Part shown: piece after piece, positions 40,849 through 53,185 of the stretch
Position numbering within the stretch: the first letter of the stretch is position 1
Layout: each line of letters starts with the position of its first letter
Assembly: GCA_963922205.1 (NCBI GenBank)
Contig: CAWUHX010000036.1
Coordinates: forward strand, 248,001-312,000
DNA length: 64,000 nt
Direction: 5' to 3'
DNA from: Romanomermis culicivorax
Lineage: Eukaryota > Nematoda > Enoplea > Mermithida > Mermithidae
Made by a program: the position numbers and the translations under genes
The notes under the pieces: model-generated
What the model saw: only the letters and a program-made list of their open reading frames with translations
Told to the model about the DNA's origin: nothing
Databases searched by the model: none

Positions 40849-41994
40849 TCATTTCGGCGGAAATCCGCGACCTTTAGGCAAAACTTTGACCGGGGTTTTG
40901 CTCGCTTTCAGAATACCCGGCGGGGGCATCTGTATTGATTGACTCGTTGTCGGTGCTCGCGGGGCCAAAGCTCGCTGCGCGGCTCCAAGTGAGGTTCGCA
41001 CTCCAACCATCGACGGTTGAGTTGTCGCGGTCGTTGCCATAGTGATGATCGGGGCCGGTGTCATTTGGTACTTTGGCGGTACGGCCGCTTTTGCCTTTGC
41101 CATCGCGTCTTTCTTTTTCTTTTCTTCGGCTCGCTTGTCCATTTCGATTTGATACTCGCGATGTATATCTCAGATGATAGCCTTCGTTTCTTCAGTTGCC
41201 GGATAATTCGGGGCTCGCGTGTCGGTAAGGCATTGCAAGATGTAGCGTAGAGCCATCGAATACGAATTATCGGTAGTTTTGTAGTCGTAGGCTTGTCTGG
41301 CGTGGAAGAGGAACAGCGTGAGCTGTGTTATCACGATTGCGTTTTCAGCGCCGTAATACTTATAGTAATCGCACATCCAACTTAGAAGAACTGCAGTGAT
41401 TTCTTCTGTGCAATGTGGATCTCGTCGCAAATATCGCGCTTGGAAATAGTCAGGAAAGTCCTGCGCTATTTGTTGCGAAGCCGCGGTGGCTTGACGTAAA
41501 ATTACGGGATCGAAATCCAAATGAGCACCATTGAAGTAATTAATGATAATTACTTCGTCGGTCGTTCTCGGTTGGATTTGAGCCGTAATAGGTGCTGTAG
41601 GTACGCTAGGGTACTGTTCTTCCGGCGGTGTACCCTGTCTACCGTGTCGTCGATGCGCAACTTTGTATTCTCGGACAGTTCGTTGCGACTTTTGTTGTTC
41701 GCTAGCCGTTTCCGCTTGCTGCGACGTTGTTGGTTCGTCGATCATCGGTTCGGAGCCAGCCGTCGAAGGCTGTTGGCTCTCTAACTGTTCTTTTTGCAAT
41801 TGATCGCGTTTCAAGGCACTAGCCCATTCAATTCTTTTTTGTAGATCTTTTGATTCGCTAGGATGTTCTCGTCTATAATCGCGATCTCGGTGAAATTTTC
41901 TAGGACGCTCGTTCGACGCGTATTCACCATGTCGATATTTTCGACTGTCATAATCATCGCTTTCCTTGCGAGCAGTAGACTGTGAGGGTCGTTC
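40849..41994 (-). pseudogene. Gypsy-A copy B ORF3 C-terminal continuation
   Basis: Same continuation as copy A, including the second TGA (41170-41172); one residue differs (Thr for Arg, base 41186). Confidence 0.65.
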
Positions 41995-44660
41995 TCATGA
42001 CCGTGATTCGGTTTCTTTTCGTTCTCTACTACGAGTGTCTTCTCGTGATTCGCCTCGTTTTTTAGATGGAGGCACGTAATTAGGATCTTCTGGGTGCGTG
42101 TCCAGATAATCCTGTATTGTGCGCAGCTGTTTATCGATAGCATTTCGTCTGCGAAACAGTGAAAATTGATACGCTCTGACGTTGCGAATGGGTACACTGT
42201 GTTCGTCGCACAATCGGTCGTCTTTCACTTCCAAAACTGGTGTGGCAGTTTCGGTACTTATCGGAGTAGAGGTGTCTTCCTCGTTTTTCTTTTGTATTCG
42301 GTATCGCCTAGGTATTATTTTCGGAGGTACCATTTTCGTTTTGTCTTCCTCTACGTCTTCCATTTGCGAAACATCGTACATCGATGAGGTTTTTACCAAC
42401 GAGGCTACCTCTTGTATGTTTCGTTTCTTTATTTCCTCCGATTCCAATTTGAATGTACTGCTCGACAAGTTTTTGGATAGCGGAGTCAACGAGGACGTTG
42501 TTTTAGTCGTCGTTATAGGTGCAGTAGTATCAGCTGTGGATACGTCTTCTTCTTCGCTTTCGAGTTGTATGACGTCGGATTCGGACGGTAGTTCCGTTTT
42601 TACCGTGAACGATTCTTCGGCGGTTTGTTTGAGCAACGAATCGACGGCCATCGCCGTTTCCGCATCGAATTCGGTATCCGCCGTGGATTGTGTAGGAGCC
42701 TGTGTAGGCGTTTTCGTGGGACTTTCTCCCGACAATATAGCGGTTGGTATTACGGGCAAATTCGAACTCATTGTTAGAGTATGACTCGGCGGAAAGCAAA
42801 TGAGTTGCTCGCATTTTCTTGACGTTAAAATCGGCGAATTGTATGAAAAGTAGTAGTAGGGGTTTTCCCTATACTTCTTTTTCGTTACTAGATCGGTTTC
42901 GTTGGAGACAGGAAAACTGTCATTTTTGAATATGATTTGACGCATAAAATATCGATTCGCGTATATCAGTCGTTTACTGTCGCTGCGATTCTTTTCGTTG
43001 TAGGGCAAGCGACTAGTCCATTCCATTAGTTCGAATTCGAACGTGCCATCTCGTTTCACCCAATTTTGCTCGCAATTAAGATCTATGTCGATACTGTCAC
43101 TTTTTGATAACAGTTTCGAGATCTCATTTTTGAGGATGGCTCGCAATTCCATTTCGGAATGTGGGGAGCAGACGTGAGCGACTAGCGGCATAGTTCCGCG
43201 AACAGCATTCATCCATTGATGATGGTTCGGAACTGAGTAGAGCGGCGTTAGAGCCGGCTTTTCGGCGATCTGATGGTCGCATTTTATTTCGTAGATAGGC
43301 CACGTTTCTGGAGGACCGTAGGTAGTGAACGGATTGTTTACGACTAGTTCGAAATTTATTTGTTTCGCTTCGTCGCTCGTCACCATGTTTTGGTCTATTT
43401 CGGAAAGAAATAGCAAAGACATAGGTGCGCCGACTTCGTGATGGATGCTAACTACGTCATTGGAGCGTAAAGCTCGCTCTATAACTCTCGCGCAAACAGC
43501 GGCGTCGTCGTACGGTTCAGTTTTTCCGTCGTCGGTCAACGAAGACGTGTTATTTTTGCTACCTTTTATCGTCGGTAGTTTTGTCGGATGCATTTTCAAT
43601 CCGAGTGGTTTAGTGGAGTGCTCCACGTTTATGTGATTATACGTGCAGTATCGCATGTTCGGGACGTTATAGTCGTAGTATATGATTCGATTTAACGCCA
43701 GGATTTTGTCGTGCATGATCGCATGCAGCATACTTTTCGAGAGCGTCGGATCTATGATGCCGAAAGCGCCCTTTTTATCGCCTTCGCGATCGACGTTTGC
43801 GTTATCATACAAATTTTGCGTAGCGATGTGTATGTATTCGGGCGGCAAGAAATCGTGCGGGAAGATTTGTATACTGTCGTAGACGCTGTCTACGAAGCTG
43901 TAGCGCCTGTACGCTAAAAACATTAGTATCGGATAGTACGCATCTAGAATCGAATACGTCAACACTTGATCGTCGGGTTTGCCTGCTTGGGCGATGCGAT
44001 CGTTCGCTTGCGGAAAATACAACGTGTAGCGTTCTACGTCTAGCGCGAACGCGTCGGCAACGATTCCTTTCAATTTTTTATTTTCGGGGCACAAGCCGAT
44101 CAGACGAGCTCTCTCCCACTTTTCGGGTGAACGTTCGATATTTTCTAGTATAATCTGGACGTCGACCAGTATACTAGGCGCGAGCACGTTAGAGTGCGTT
44201 TTTCGAGCGTCGGATGAGTAAAACTCTCGTCCGTGCATGTCTTTGAGACATTTCCAATCGTCGGCTTGATCGAATCCGATTACGATTGTTTTAGGGGCCG
44301 ACACGAACTCGTAGAAGGCCGTCCAGTCCTCGGGTGTCGCCGCTAAGGCGTCGAACATTATAGTGTACCCAGTGGGAAAACCCAGCTGGACGAACTGAGC
44401 GACGTGGGTCGCGTTCTGGTTCACTATATTCATCTTCGTTTTCTTGTGTATATATAGTTGAGTAGTCGAGATCTTTTCGACGTCGAATCCGACTAGCACG
44501 TGGCCGCGGAAGTTCGGTTTTGCGTATGCCGATAGGGCGCCTTTCAACTCTCCGCTCTCAACGTATTGAGGGTCGCGTAGCACGTTGAGCGGTCTTGCAT
44601 ATACCGTCTCGAACCAACGTTCGAATTCCGTGATTCGGATCATTCTTTTGATATTGTATT
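41995..44660 (-). CDS. Gypsy-A copy B ORF3: DEDDy exonuclease-domain protein
   Basis: As in copy A, with all catalytic residues kept and the same terminating TGA (41995-41997). Two residues differ: a Gly for Asp at the site 43316 and a Gln for Arg at 42365. Neither is in the nuclease motifs. Confidence 0.8.
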
Positions 44661-44873
44661 CTAAAAAATATCATAAAATTTCGATTAATTTCTGTGAGAT
44701 TTAGTTTCGCATGGAAACGTCACTCATTCGAATCGCGGCGTGCAAATCTTCTAGCGAAGTTACCGTGACTCCCATTTTCTTATCGACGGATCGATACTTT
44801 ACTCTTCCCAGGGGAAGTGAAACCCGGAGTTTCTTTTTAGAGACTTTAGTCTATATGGCAGTGCAGAACTTAC

Positions 44874-45036
44874 CATCAGCAAAGAAAAATCTGTCGTCTT
44901 GACGGTACTGCTTTTTCTGATACGCCACGTATCGGTCTTGGTTGTTAAAAGATTTTCGAAATATCGGCGGCGGATTTATTAGCGACGTAGATATCGCCGA
45001 TTCTTGCGACGTTGTCGCCTCCGATTCACTCGCCAT
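44874..45036 (-). CDS. Gypsy-A copy B ORF3 exon 1 (spliced)
   Basis: Copy of 33220-33382 with the same donor; joins in phase to 44660. Confidence 0.6.
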
Positions 45037-45543
45037 CGCTTTTATCTATCAACTTTGAATTTGAACAATTTCAAATTCGATGCGACCGTTCTCTATCGTT
45101 TCAATTTTGCGAAATGAAAATATAAGCCAAACTATCTTGCTAAAAGCTGAAGGTGTAAAGTGGAAAGTTGTTAAATCACGAATTTAAATTTTCATGCACA
45201 TGGCAAAAAATGTAAAGTTCAGATTGGGTGGGACCAGAGGAAGATTTTCCTACAGCGCGCGCTTTCTATTCATTCTCTCTTCTGCGCAACTACTTATGGA
45301 AGGTCAATTTATTCGAAATGGACGTGAATAAATACAAAATCACATAATAATATCACACGCATTCCTTTCATTCATTCCACATAGAATCTGTATGAGCGCG
45401 TTTTGCGCGTTTTTAAATATTCGAAAATTTGTACTCATCGCTTTGCTCAAAATTATTAAATAATTAGACTTTATTCAACAAAATTAAAAATTAGTGTTAG
45501 TTGAAATATATCAAAATTATTAATTTTAATGTTTACAAATTTT

Positions 45544-48500
45544 TTAAGGACCGTTGTCTTCCGTTTCTAAGATTGCCGATGCCATGCGAGGCATGTATGG
45601 CTTTACGCGAGAAAGTGAGACTTTCTGAGATTGTCCGGGACAATCTAAACTATCGATCGTTATGACGTTTTTCAAAATTTCGGAGTTTTCGACCACTACG
45701 AAGGGTCCGATATAGTCTTTATCGATTTTAGTTGCTTTTTTCTTGTTAAGCAACAGTATGAGATCGTTTAGATCGTATTTCTGCTCTTTCGCTTTCTTAT
45801 CGAAGTATCGTTTATGCGATTCGGACGCGTTTTTTAAGTTTTCGAAAACTTCGTTATATAGCGTTAGTTGCGCTTGCGTGAAGATGTACTGATACGCATC
45901 GTAGTTTAGCGGTAACGTTAGACTTTTCGCGCAGTCGAAATCTATAGCGATTCTGGGTTCGTACCCTCGCAAAAGTCGAAACGGAGAGAAGTGAGTAGCT
46001 GTGTGAGGAACAGCGTTATAGGCGAAAGTCGCGAAAGGTAGATATCGTTCCCAATTATCGGGGTCTTCAGCGGTGAATTTCTTGAGTTGCGAAATCAACG
46101 TTTGGTTGAATCTTTCGACCATTCCATTACATTGCGGATGATACGCAGTGGTATTGATTTTCTGAACTTTTAGAAGCTTCGCGATGTCTTTCATCAAGTT
46201 TGAAGTGAATCCTGAACCCTGATCTGATAGTAGATGTTTCGGGCTGCCATGAACCAAAACTACGTTGTTTACGAAACTTTCGACTATAGTGGCTGCTTTT
46301 TGATCCGGAATCAAATGAGCGCTTACCCATTTAGTGAAGTAGTCTTGAAATACGATGACGTATGATCTTTTCTCACCCAAAGGGGATATGTTTACTATGT
46401 CGGTCGCGACGATTTCAAATGGATATTTTGGTTGGATCGGCATCAAAGGAGGTGGTTTCGGCAACTGAGAAGTTGTTTGTTGACATGTTTTACATGTTTT
46501 GATCCACTTTATTATCGATTCTTCCATTTTCGGCCACCAGAAATGCTGACGAATCATTGCTGTAGTGTGTCTATGACCTTGATGGCTCAAAATCTTTGCG
46601 CCATGAAATTGATACAAAACACTTTCAATCAGAGTAGTTGGAACTACTATCGCGGAAGCTGTGTTAGCTTGTTTCGACGTTCGGTACACTATCTCGTTTT
46701 CGGTATGGAAAGCAGATGAAATTGTAGAGATTTGCTTTTGTTCTAAGACTTTTATCAACTTCGCGATGTACGGATCTTTTCTTTGAGCTTCTCTGATTTC
46801 TTCCGGCGATTCTTTAGTTACTAGCCGTTTCTCAGGCTGTTGGAAATCTTCTTCAAACTTCGGCACTTTATTTCTTTCTTCTTTTTGCATCATTGACCTT
46901 GTTATGGCTGCAGCGACAGTCTTTTTTCCTTCGCGAAACGTCGGTCTGAATATTTCGTTTGTAACTTCTTCACTAGTCTTTGGCTTTACTTTAGTGCGAG
47001 GTTCATTTCGTGATAGAAAATCAGCACAAGCATTTTCTTTGCCTTTTACATATTCAACACGATAGTCGTAGTCTTGTAGCTTTATTGCGAAGTTCTGAAG
47101 TCGCGAATTTCGATGTTTTTCTTCTTTGATCCATTGCAAAGGTTTATGGTCAGTTCTGACCGTTACTTTTTGACCATAGACATAGTGTCTGTACCATCGG
47201 AAAGCTTCTACAATTGCTAGACATTCGCCCTCAGTCGTACTGTAGCGGGTTTCTACGTCAGACAGAACTCTACTATTATACGCGATGACCCATTGATCAG
47301 TTTCGTTTTCTTGATACAAAATTGCACCGATAGCAGTTGTGCTAGCATCAGTTTGGATGATGAATTTCGATTTTTCGTCGTTATAGACAGGATATCGCAA
47401 AAAAGGAGTCGAGGTTAGAGATGTTTTAATCTCGTTAAAAGCTGTACGATGTTCTTCGCTTATCTCATATTTCGCATTTTTTCATAGTAGTTGATAGAGC
47501 GGTCGCGAAAGAGTGGCAAGATTCAGTATGAATCGTCTACACCATTGGACTAGGCCCAAAAAACTTTGAAGATCTTTGACCATTTTTGGCATTTCATAGT
47601 TTACAATCGCGGAGACCTTTTCGGGATCAGGCGAGATTCCATTTTCGCTTAGCAAATGACCAAGAAATTTTACTTGTTTCGGCACGAAATCGCATTTATC
47701 AGGTCTTAGCGTTAGATTCGCGTCACGGAGAGCATCAAAGATCAGTTGAATATGTGCTAGATGATCGTTATACGTTTGCGAAAAGACTATGATATCGTCG
47801 ATATAGACCAAACAGATTTTCCAGATGTATGGATGCAGGATCCGTTCCATTAGTCTTTGAAATTCAGCGGGAGCGTTTTTCAAACCAAAAGGTAGAACTT
47901 TGAAACGAAACAAGCCTTCTTGACTGACAAAAGTAGTTTTATCGCCTGAAGCGATGTCTAAAGGGATTTGCCAGTACCCTGCTTTTAAGTCTAGAGTTGA
48001 GAAAAATCGTGCATTGCCTAAAGCATCTAGATAGTCATCGATTCTCGGAATCGGAAACTTATCGTTAGGAGTAACTTCATTTATACCTCTATAATCGACT
48101 ACGGGTCGCCAACTTCCATCCTTTTCGTTACCAGAAACATAGGTGCAGCCCACGGTGATCGCGAAGGTTCGATGAGGCCTTTTTCTAGCATTTCTTGGAT
48201 TTTCTGACGAACCATTGGTCTTTGTTCAATCGGGGCACGATAGTAGTGTTTCGCGACTGGTTTAGCATCACCGGTGTCTATAGAGACCGTTAACTCGTGA
48301 GTGAGAGTAGGCTGATCTCCAGGGAGACTGAAAACATCACGATACTGCTTGAAGACTTCGATAGCGATTTTTCTATCTTCGTCGTCGATATTCGACTTTT
48401 CGGTCATTTTCTCGAGAGCGTGTTGAAGTTTTTCTTCTTCGGACATGGTTGACTGGTCTTTAACCAACGTTGCTGGCTCATAGTCTTCTTCATGATCGCT

Positions 48501-48743
48501 TAGCAACGGGACGGTCATTTTCGATTCTTCGAGTTTGAATTTAACCTCAGCGATGAGCTGGTTAGGTTCTAGATGGATACCGTTCGCACTATTATTGACG
48601 AATAATAGTGAACATTTACCCTCAGTTATGTTGATTATCGCTAGTTCGATCGGATATTCGCAGTTTTCTTTTCCAAAGTTCACGGGCTGAACTATGACGC
48701 TTTTGAAGCTTTAGTTTGTGAAAGGGAAGATTTTCCCGTTAAC
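45544..48743 (-). pseudogene. Gypsy-A copy B pol (RT-RNase H-integrase), broken
   Basis: Same structure and same lesions as copy A: the stop pair after gag-protease, the frameshift in RT, and the TGA before RNase H (47482-47484). It differs by having the canonical PIPRID in RT (48047). Integrase catalytic residues are intact in the 618-aa terminal frame (from 47400). Confidence 0.9.
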
Positions 48744-51503
48744 CTAAGTCTGACAATTCGGTTCTACGTGGCATGACGAGATATTCAAAATCGGTAGCGA
48801 TCTATCGATTTTCACGATTTGCGTTTGACTTTGTCCCGTAGAAGTATTTGAAAATACTTCATCGTAGGGCGCTTTTTCGATCGGTTTCAAAACTAGATTT
48901 AGTTCTTGTTGAACGTCTCCGATTCTGATGAAATTTTCGCGAAAGTTTATTACGGCTCGAACGCTCAGATGCACTAGGAAATCGGTTCCTAGGAGGCATT
49001 GCTCTCCTGTAGTAGGTAGTATCCAGCATCGTACTAGATGCGTTCCGAAAGATGAACTGATTTTGAAGATTATCGGACCTCGGGCATCGACGATAGCACC
49101 GTCGGCTACTTTTATCTGCGCGGATGTTTCTAACGTATCATAGTCAATTCCCAAAGAGCGTTGAGCTAGACATGAGGAAATGACTGAGCACTGAGCACCG
49201 GTATCGATTAACGCTTTCGTTTTGGTTTTTCCAATTTCGGCATCGATATGAAAAGCACGAGTAGGAGCGTATAAGCTCAGAAGTTTGATATCTTTTTGCG
49301 AACATTCTTCGATTCGACACACGCTAGATCTCGCGATCCACGGTTCAGTAGGTTTTTCGATTGTGAAATCAGTGATTCCGGGAGCAACCAAGAAGTTTGT
49401 AGCTTTAGAAGCTTCTGTCGGTTCAAGCATGTTAGCTGTACTAGTTGTCGGTTTCATCGTAACGAAAGTTTTAGGTGAGTTAATCACCATTTTGGTTTCT
49501 GATGGCAAAACTTGTTGCGAAGATTTCGGAGAAGTTAGCTGAGTCTGTATAGACTGTGAGTTATTCATCGGATAGTAGTAATGCTTTTCGATTATCTTTT
49601 CTTGTCGGGTTTCGGAATCGCAGAGAGAAATGTTTGCAACATCTCTCTGGTAGTTTCGATTATCGCGATTGAAGAATCGGTTATTTCGATCGAAATTTTG
49701 ATTCTGATTGAGCGTGTAGTTACGCGTATTTTGTTGAAAACGAGGACGCCAATTATGGTTATTTTGCCATTGATGATTCGGTTGCTGTTGACGAGGCTGA
49801 GAAGCCTGTGGTTTCAACTGATAGCATTCGGAGCTGTCGTGTTTACACTGACCATGATAGGTGCAATATTTTACCGGTCGTTCACGTGACTGATTTCGTT
49901 GGAAATTTCGATTCTGAGAGAAATCCCGTATAGGAATGTTTTCTCTATTCCGAAAGTTCGGACTCGTTCCGCGATCGAATCGCGATCTTTGATTTTCGAA
50001 ATTATTAGCGTTTTGCGAATTTTCTCGGATTCTGAACTTTTCTAGGACTCGTTTTATGCTTTCTTCCAATTCTTTCGTCTTCGCTAGAGTCGAATTTTCT
50101 TGAAACCTCACGCTATTTCGCTGTCTAGAGTCATCTCTGTTTCGGGATTGAGAATTATCTCTGAAACGAGGTTTCGAATCATCTCTGAAACGCGATTGAG
50201 CTGGTTGCTCTTCCGACGGATTTTCGAGTGTATTAACCAGTATAGGTTGTTCTACTCTAACAGTTGACTGTTTATTCGCACGCTGAATTTTCTGAACTTT
50301 CACGACGGATATAGCTAAGTCGGTGATTGTTTCTAGAGTACTCGCGTCAATCGAGACTCTGTAAATTTCCGGCATTTTCCAAAGAAAAGTTGTGATAACT
50401 TTTCTATGGTGATACTGAGCACTTCTGTCATAGTACAGTAGATGTACGTAGGTACTGATTCGATTTAAGAAAGCTGACGGATCTTCAGTTTCAAAAGGAG
50501 CGATAGACTGGAGCTCGCATTGGAGCGTATCTTGGTCGCAATTCGGTGCATTCATACACATCAAAATCTGTTTCGCTTCATCGTAGGATCGGACATCTCG
50601 TATGGTGTTTAGAGCACCATCGCAAGTCAAGCGACGCAACGTGTGAAGTTTCACATACTCAGATGCATCAAGGCCGAACTCGTTTTCGAGGGCAATGAAG
50701 AATTTCAAAACTTGTTGATTTCGGGTCGAATTATCTAGTTTTTGCGGCGCTATCTTTTTACAGATAGTCTTAATTCTCGTTTCGTCATCGGCGAAAGATC
50801 TATGCACCTGAGAAGGTGGGATAGACGGGAAGTTTATCTGAGAGTTTAGCGCGTTTAGCGCGTTAGAGCGATCAAACGTTTGTGTCGGGATGATTAGATC
50901 ATCATCATCGTCGATTATACTACGAAAACTAAGTTGACTTTTTCGATCGCTAGTGACGTTTTTCGGTTTAGTCGATTTCTGAGACTGAGCGTAAGAGCTC
51001 GTAGGTCTCGCGATATTTTCGATTTCGGGAACCTTCGGTTTCATCAGCTCTTCTTTCTGAGCTCTCATCGCTTCGATTTCGGTTTTAAACTCATCGAGAA
51101 GTTTTCGCTGTTGAGTCGCGATAGTTACGATTTCGCTTAACGCGTTAGTAGGGTCGCCACGAAAATTTATCATTTCGGCATCGCATTTTTGCATTACGTC
51201 GATATACGCGTCATTATCGAAGATTTTTCGAGGATCGGTATCCTTCGGTTTCGGTTTTAGAAAGTTGAATTTTCGGTTTTCGACGATTTTTGGAGATAGA
51301 GATCGCGAGGTTTTTCGCGTTTTTAACGGAGCAGACGTTTCCGGTAGATCGAAATTACGCTTATCTGCTTCGTAGAGAAGCGGTAGATTCGCGTTTTCGC
51401 AGTCGAAATTTTCGATTTCTCGATCATCGGGATTCGCTAGTTTCTTATAGAAACCTTTTTTGTAACCGAGCGCAGTAGAGCGACGCATGCAGTTTTCCTC
51501 CAT
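48744..51503 (-). CDS. Gypsy-A copy B gag-protease (919 aa)
   Basis: Counterpart of 37090-39849 in the second unit, no differences seen, with zinc knuckle and DTGA protease intact and the same TAG end. Lies just downstream of the right LTR and its primer-binding site. Confidence 0.88.
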   Translation of the reverse strand: MEENCMRRSTALGYKKGFYKKLANPDDREIENFDCENANLPLLYEADKRNFDLPETSAPLKTRKTSRSLSPKIVENRKFNFLKPKPKDTDPRKIFDNDAYIDVMQKCDAEMINFRGDPTNALSEIVTIATQQRKLLDEFKTEIEAMRAQKEELMKPKVPEIENIARPTSSYAQSQKSTKPKNVTSDRKSQLSFRSIIDDDDDLIIPTQTFDRSNALNALNSQINFPSIPPSQVHRSFADDETRIKTICKKIAPQKLDNSTRNQQVLKFFIALENEFGLDASEYVKLHTLRRLTCDGALNTIRDVRSYDEAKQILMCMNAPNCDQDTLQCELQSIAPFETEDPSAFLNRISTYVHLLYYDRSAQYHHRKVITTFLWKMPEIYRVSIDASTLETITDLAISVVKVQKIQRANKQSTVRVEQPILVNTLENPSEEQPAQSRFRDDSKPRFRDNSQSRNRDDSRQRNSVRFQENSTLAKTKELEESIKRVLEKFRIRENSQNANNFENQRSRFDRGTSPNFRNRENIPIRDFSQNRNFQRNQSRERPVKYCTYHGQCKHDSSECYQLKPQASQPRQQQPNHQWQNNHNWRPRFQQNTRNYTLNQNQNFDRNNRFFNRDNRNYQRDVANISLCDSETRQEKIIEKHYYYPMNNSQSIQTQLTSPKSSQQVLPSETKMVINSPKTFVTMKPTTSTANMLEPTEASKATNFLVAPGITDFTIEKPTEPWIARSSVCRIEECSQKDIKLLSLYAPTRAFHIDAEIGKTKTKALIDTGAQCSVISSCLAQRSLGIDYDTLETSAQIKVADGAIVDARGPIIFKISSSFGTHLVRCWILPTTGEQCLLGTDFLVHLSVRAVINFRENFIRIGDVQQELNLVLKPIEKAPYDEVFSNTSTGQSQTQIVKIDRSLPILNISSCHVEPNCQT

Positions 51504-51555
51504 TTTTCGGATTTTCGATTTTTCGCAAATTTCGGCGTTTCCTCAACCTTTAGAC

Positions 51556-51573
51556 GAGCTGGTACGGTCACCA
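51556..51573 (-). other. Primer-binding site, Gypsy-A copy B
   Basis: Reads TGGTGACCGTACCAGCTC on the minus strand, five bases inside the LTR end. It starts with TGG, complementary to the CCA tail of a tRNA; the tRNA itself was not identified. The copy A equivalent is 39902-39919. Confidence 0.65.
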
Positions 51574-51578
51574 AATTA

Positions 51579-52154
51579 TGTCGTGCGTGAGAAAATAGAA
51601 GAGAGTAGATGACGACGCAAAGCTGTGTAGCTTGACGATTTATCGCGCGTTTTAGAAGAGACGTACGGAACGTAGAAGAGCGTGCGGAACGCTGTAGACG
51701 AAACACCCGGAGTGTTTATCGGATTTACGCAACGATAGTCGAACGCAGGAGATTGACGGGCTCGTAGAGAGCGCTGTGTCAATTTTATCCAGGGATCTTC
51801 GCTCAGGTCGTCAAAGGTTTTCGGATGCCGAAACTCACGCCGTATATTCTTAACCGCTTAGGAGTTTCACTCGCTCACTCAAACTATTTTCCAAATAGTT
51901 TGACTCAACTTAGAACACACTTTTCGCACAATTTACTAATGTACAAAAGCCGCCACACACTTTTTCAGACAAACGCCAAAACACAACCGTTTTGCTACAG
52001 TACAACGCAAAAACTAATGAAAAACACTTTCATAATTTCTTCACGTTCTAGCCACGCCTCTTCGGTGGTCTCGTCGCGATCTTTCCAATTCAAACTTGCC
52101 GATCTTTTTCGCAAACGACACGAGCTTTACAAATACGTCAAATCGCTGACAACA
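51579..52154 (-). repeat. Gypsy-A right LTR (5' LTR of copy B)
   Basis: 576 bp. Differs from the other two at 52047-52048, 52136 and at the end (GCTGACAACA in place of GCTCCACAACA), all within its last 110 bp. Confidence 0.93.
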
Positions 52155-53011
52155 AATATACAAAATTGAGCAGCCCCAATTCGCGTAAAAAGCTCATGCA
52201 CATTCTATGGAAAACAAGTGTACTCACTACGCTACGTGTTTCGCGCGGAATCTTCCACCATTTGGCGAAAAGGATCAAAATCTTTTTCGCTACCTATTTT
52301 CGCAAAATTTTTTCCTCCTCAAAAGTACTCACACATGCTAGTTATGCTTTTTAGAGCTTATTGAAACATATTAAGATTCATGGTTTTCTTAGCACGGTGC
52401 TAATGAAGTTGGGCCCGCGCTTATGACAACTTTAGTCGTGCTAAGAATAAGTTATACATATCATGGAAAGTTAGCGGTCGTGCCAAAGGGATTCGTGCTA
52501 AAAAACTATGCTAAGAATAATAATGTTTATTGCACAACACAACAAGGAAGAAAAAGAAGAATATGAAAATCAAAACGTGAAAAAACGAAGCATCAGCATA
52601 CAGTGCGGGTATAAATGCGTGTCAATCGAATCGTGACGATAGAGTAGTATATTATGTTGTGCATGGTCAGAATGGCTAGTGCACTTACATTTGGCCAAAA
52701 TCAAATTTTTCTACTAAAGCTTTAAATATATGCTGCTGTTACTGGCGAAGAGTATCAGTTGAGGGCATTTGCTCAATTATGTTGACTGTTCTGTTTATAA
52801 ATCATAATTTTTAAAAAGCGTATATTGCCTTTACATACACGCTATATATACCTTACACGTTAAAAAACATGGAAAAAATTCAGTAGGCCATAATGTGCAT
52901 TAAGTACCAATTTTTTGTTAAAAACACCGATTTGGTGGGAAAAACAGTGATGCTATCGGTCGTGCTGACGATCGCGCCTCAGTTGGATTAGCAAACAATG
53001 ATCATTATAAT
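52155..53011. other. Unassigned region right of the Gypsy tandem
   Basis: Begins with the right target duplication aata. 52385-52520 carries repeats of 'gtgctaa' / 'ttagcac' in both orientations (for example 'cttagcacggtgctaa' and 'gtcgtgctaagaata'), the look of a DNA-transposon remnant. No gene is supported. Confidence 0.35.
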
Positions 53012-53185
53012 CAAGCCTGTAGCCAGAAATTTTTTCGAGGGGGGCACACATTTTTCCACTCAATTTACCGTAAAATTGGCATTTCTGACTTGACTTGAAA
53101 ATAAACCAAAGGTTTTTTTGCCTTTTTTCAATACTTCAAACATTTCAGGGGACCATGGCCCCCCAAGTCCCTGCCTACAGACCTG
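53012..53185 (+). mobile_element. hAT-like MITE family R3, copy 2
   Basis: 174 bp from 'caagcctgtagccag' to 'ctacagacctg' with a perfect 8-bp duplication attataat (53004-53011, 53186-53193). Homologous to the copy nested in MCU intron 3. Confidence 0.8.

Larger units (their letters stand above)
28271..52154 (-). mobile_element. Gypsy-A tandem: LTR-internal-LTR-internal-LTR of a Ty3/Gypsy retrotransposon
   Basis: Three LTRs (28271, 39925, 51579) enclose two internal regions with an exact period of 11,654 bp. One 4-bp duplication aata bounds the whole array (28267-28270, 52155-52158). Order on the minus strand in each unit: LTR, primer-binding site, gag-protease, RT, RNase H, integrase, a spliced third ORF with an exonuclease domain, polypurine tract, LTR. 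I noticed six internal substitutions between copies (28895, 29532, 30711, 31662, 33713, 36393 against the same sites +11654). Lesions in pol and ORF3 are shared. Domain order RT-RNase H-IN and the integrase GPF-like module place it in Ty3/Gypsy. Confidence 0.93.
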
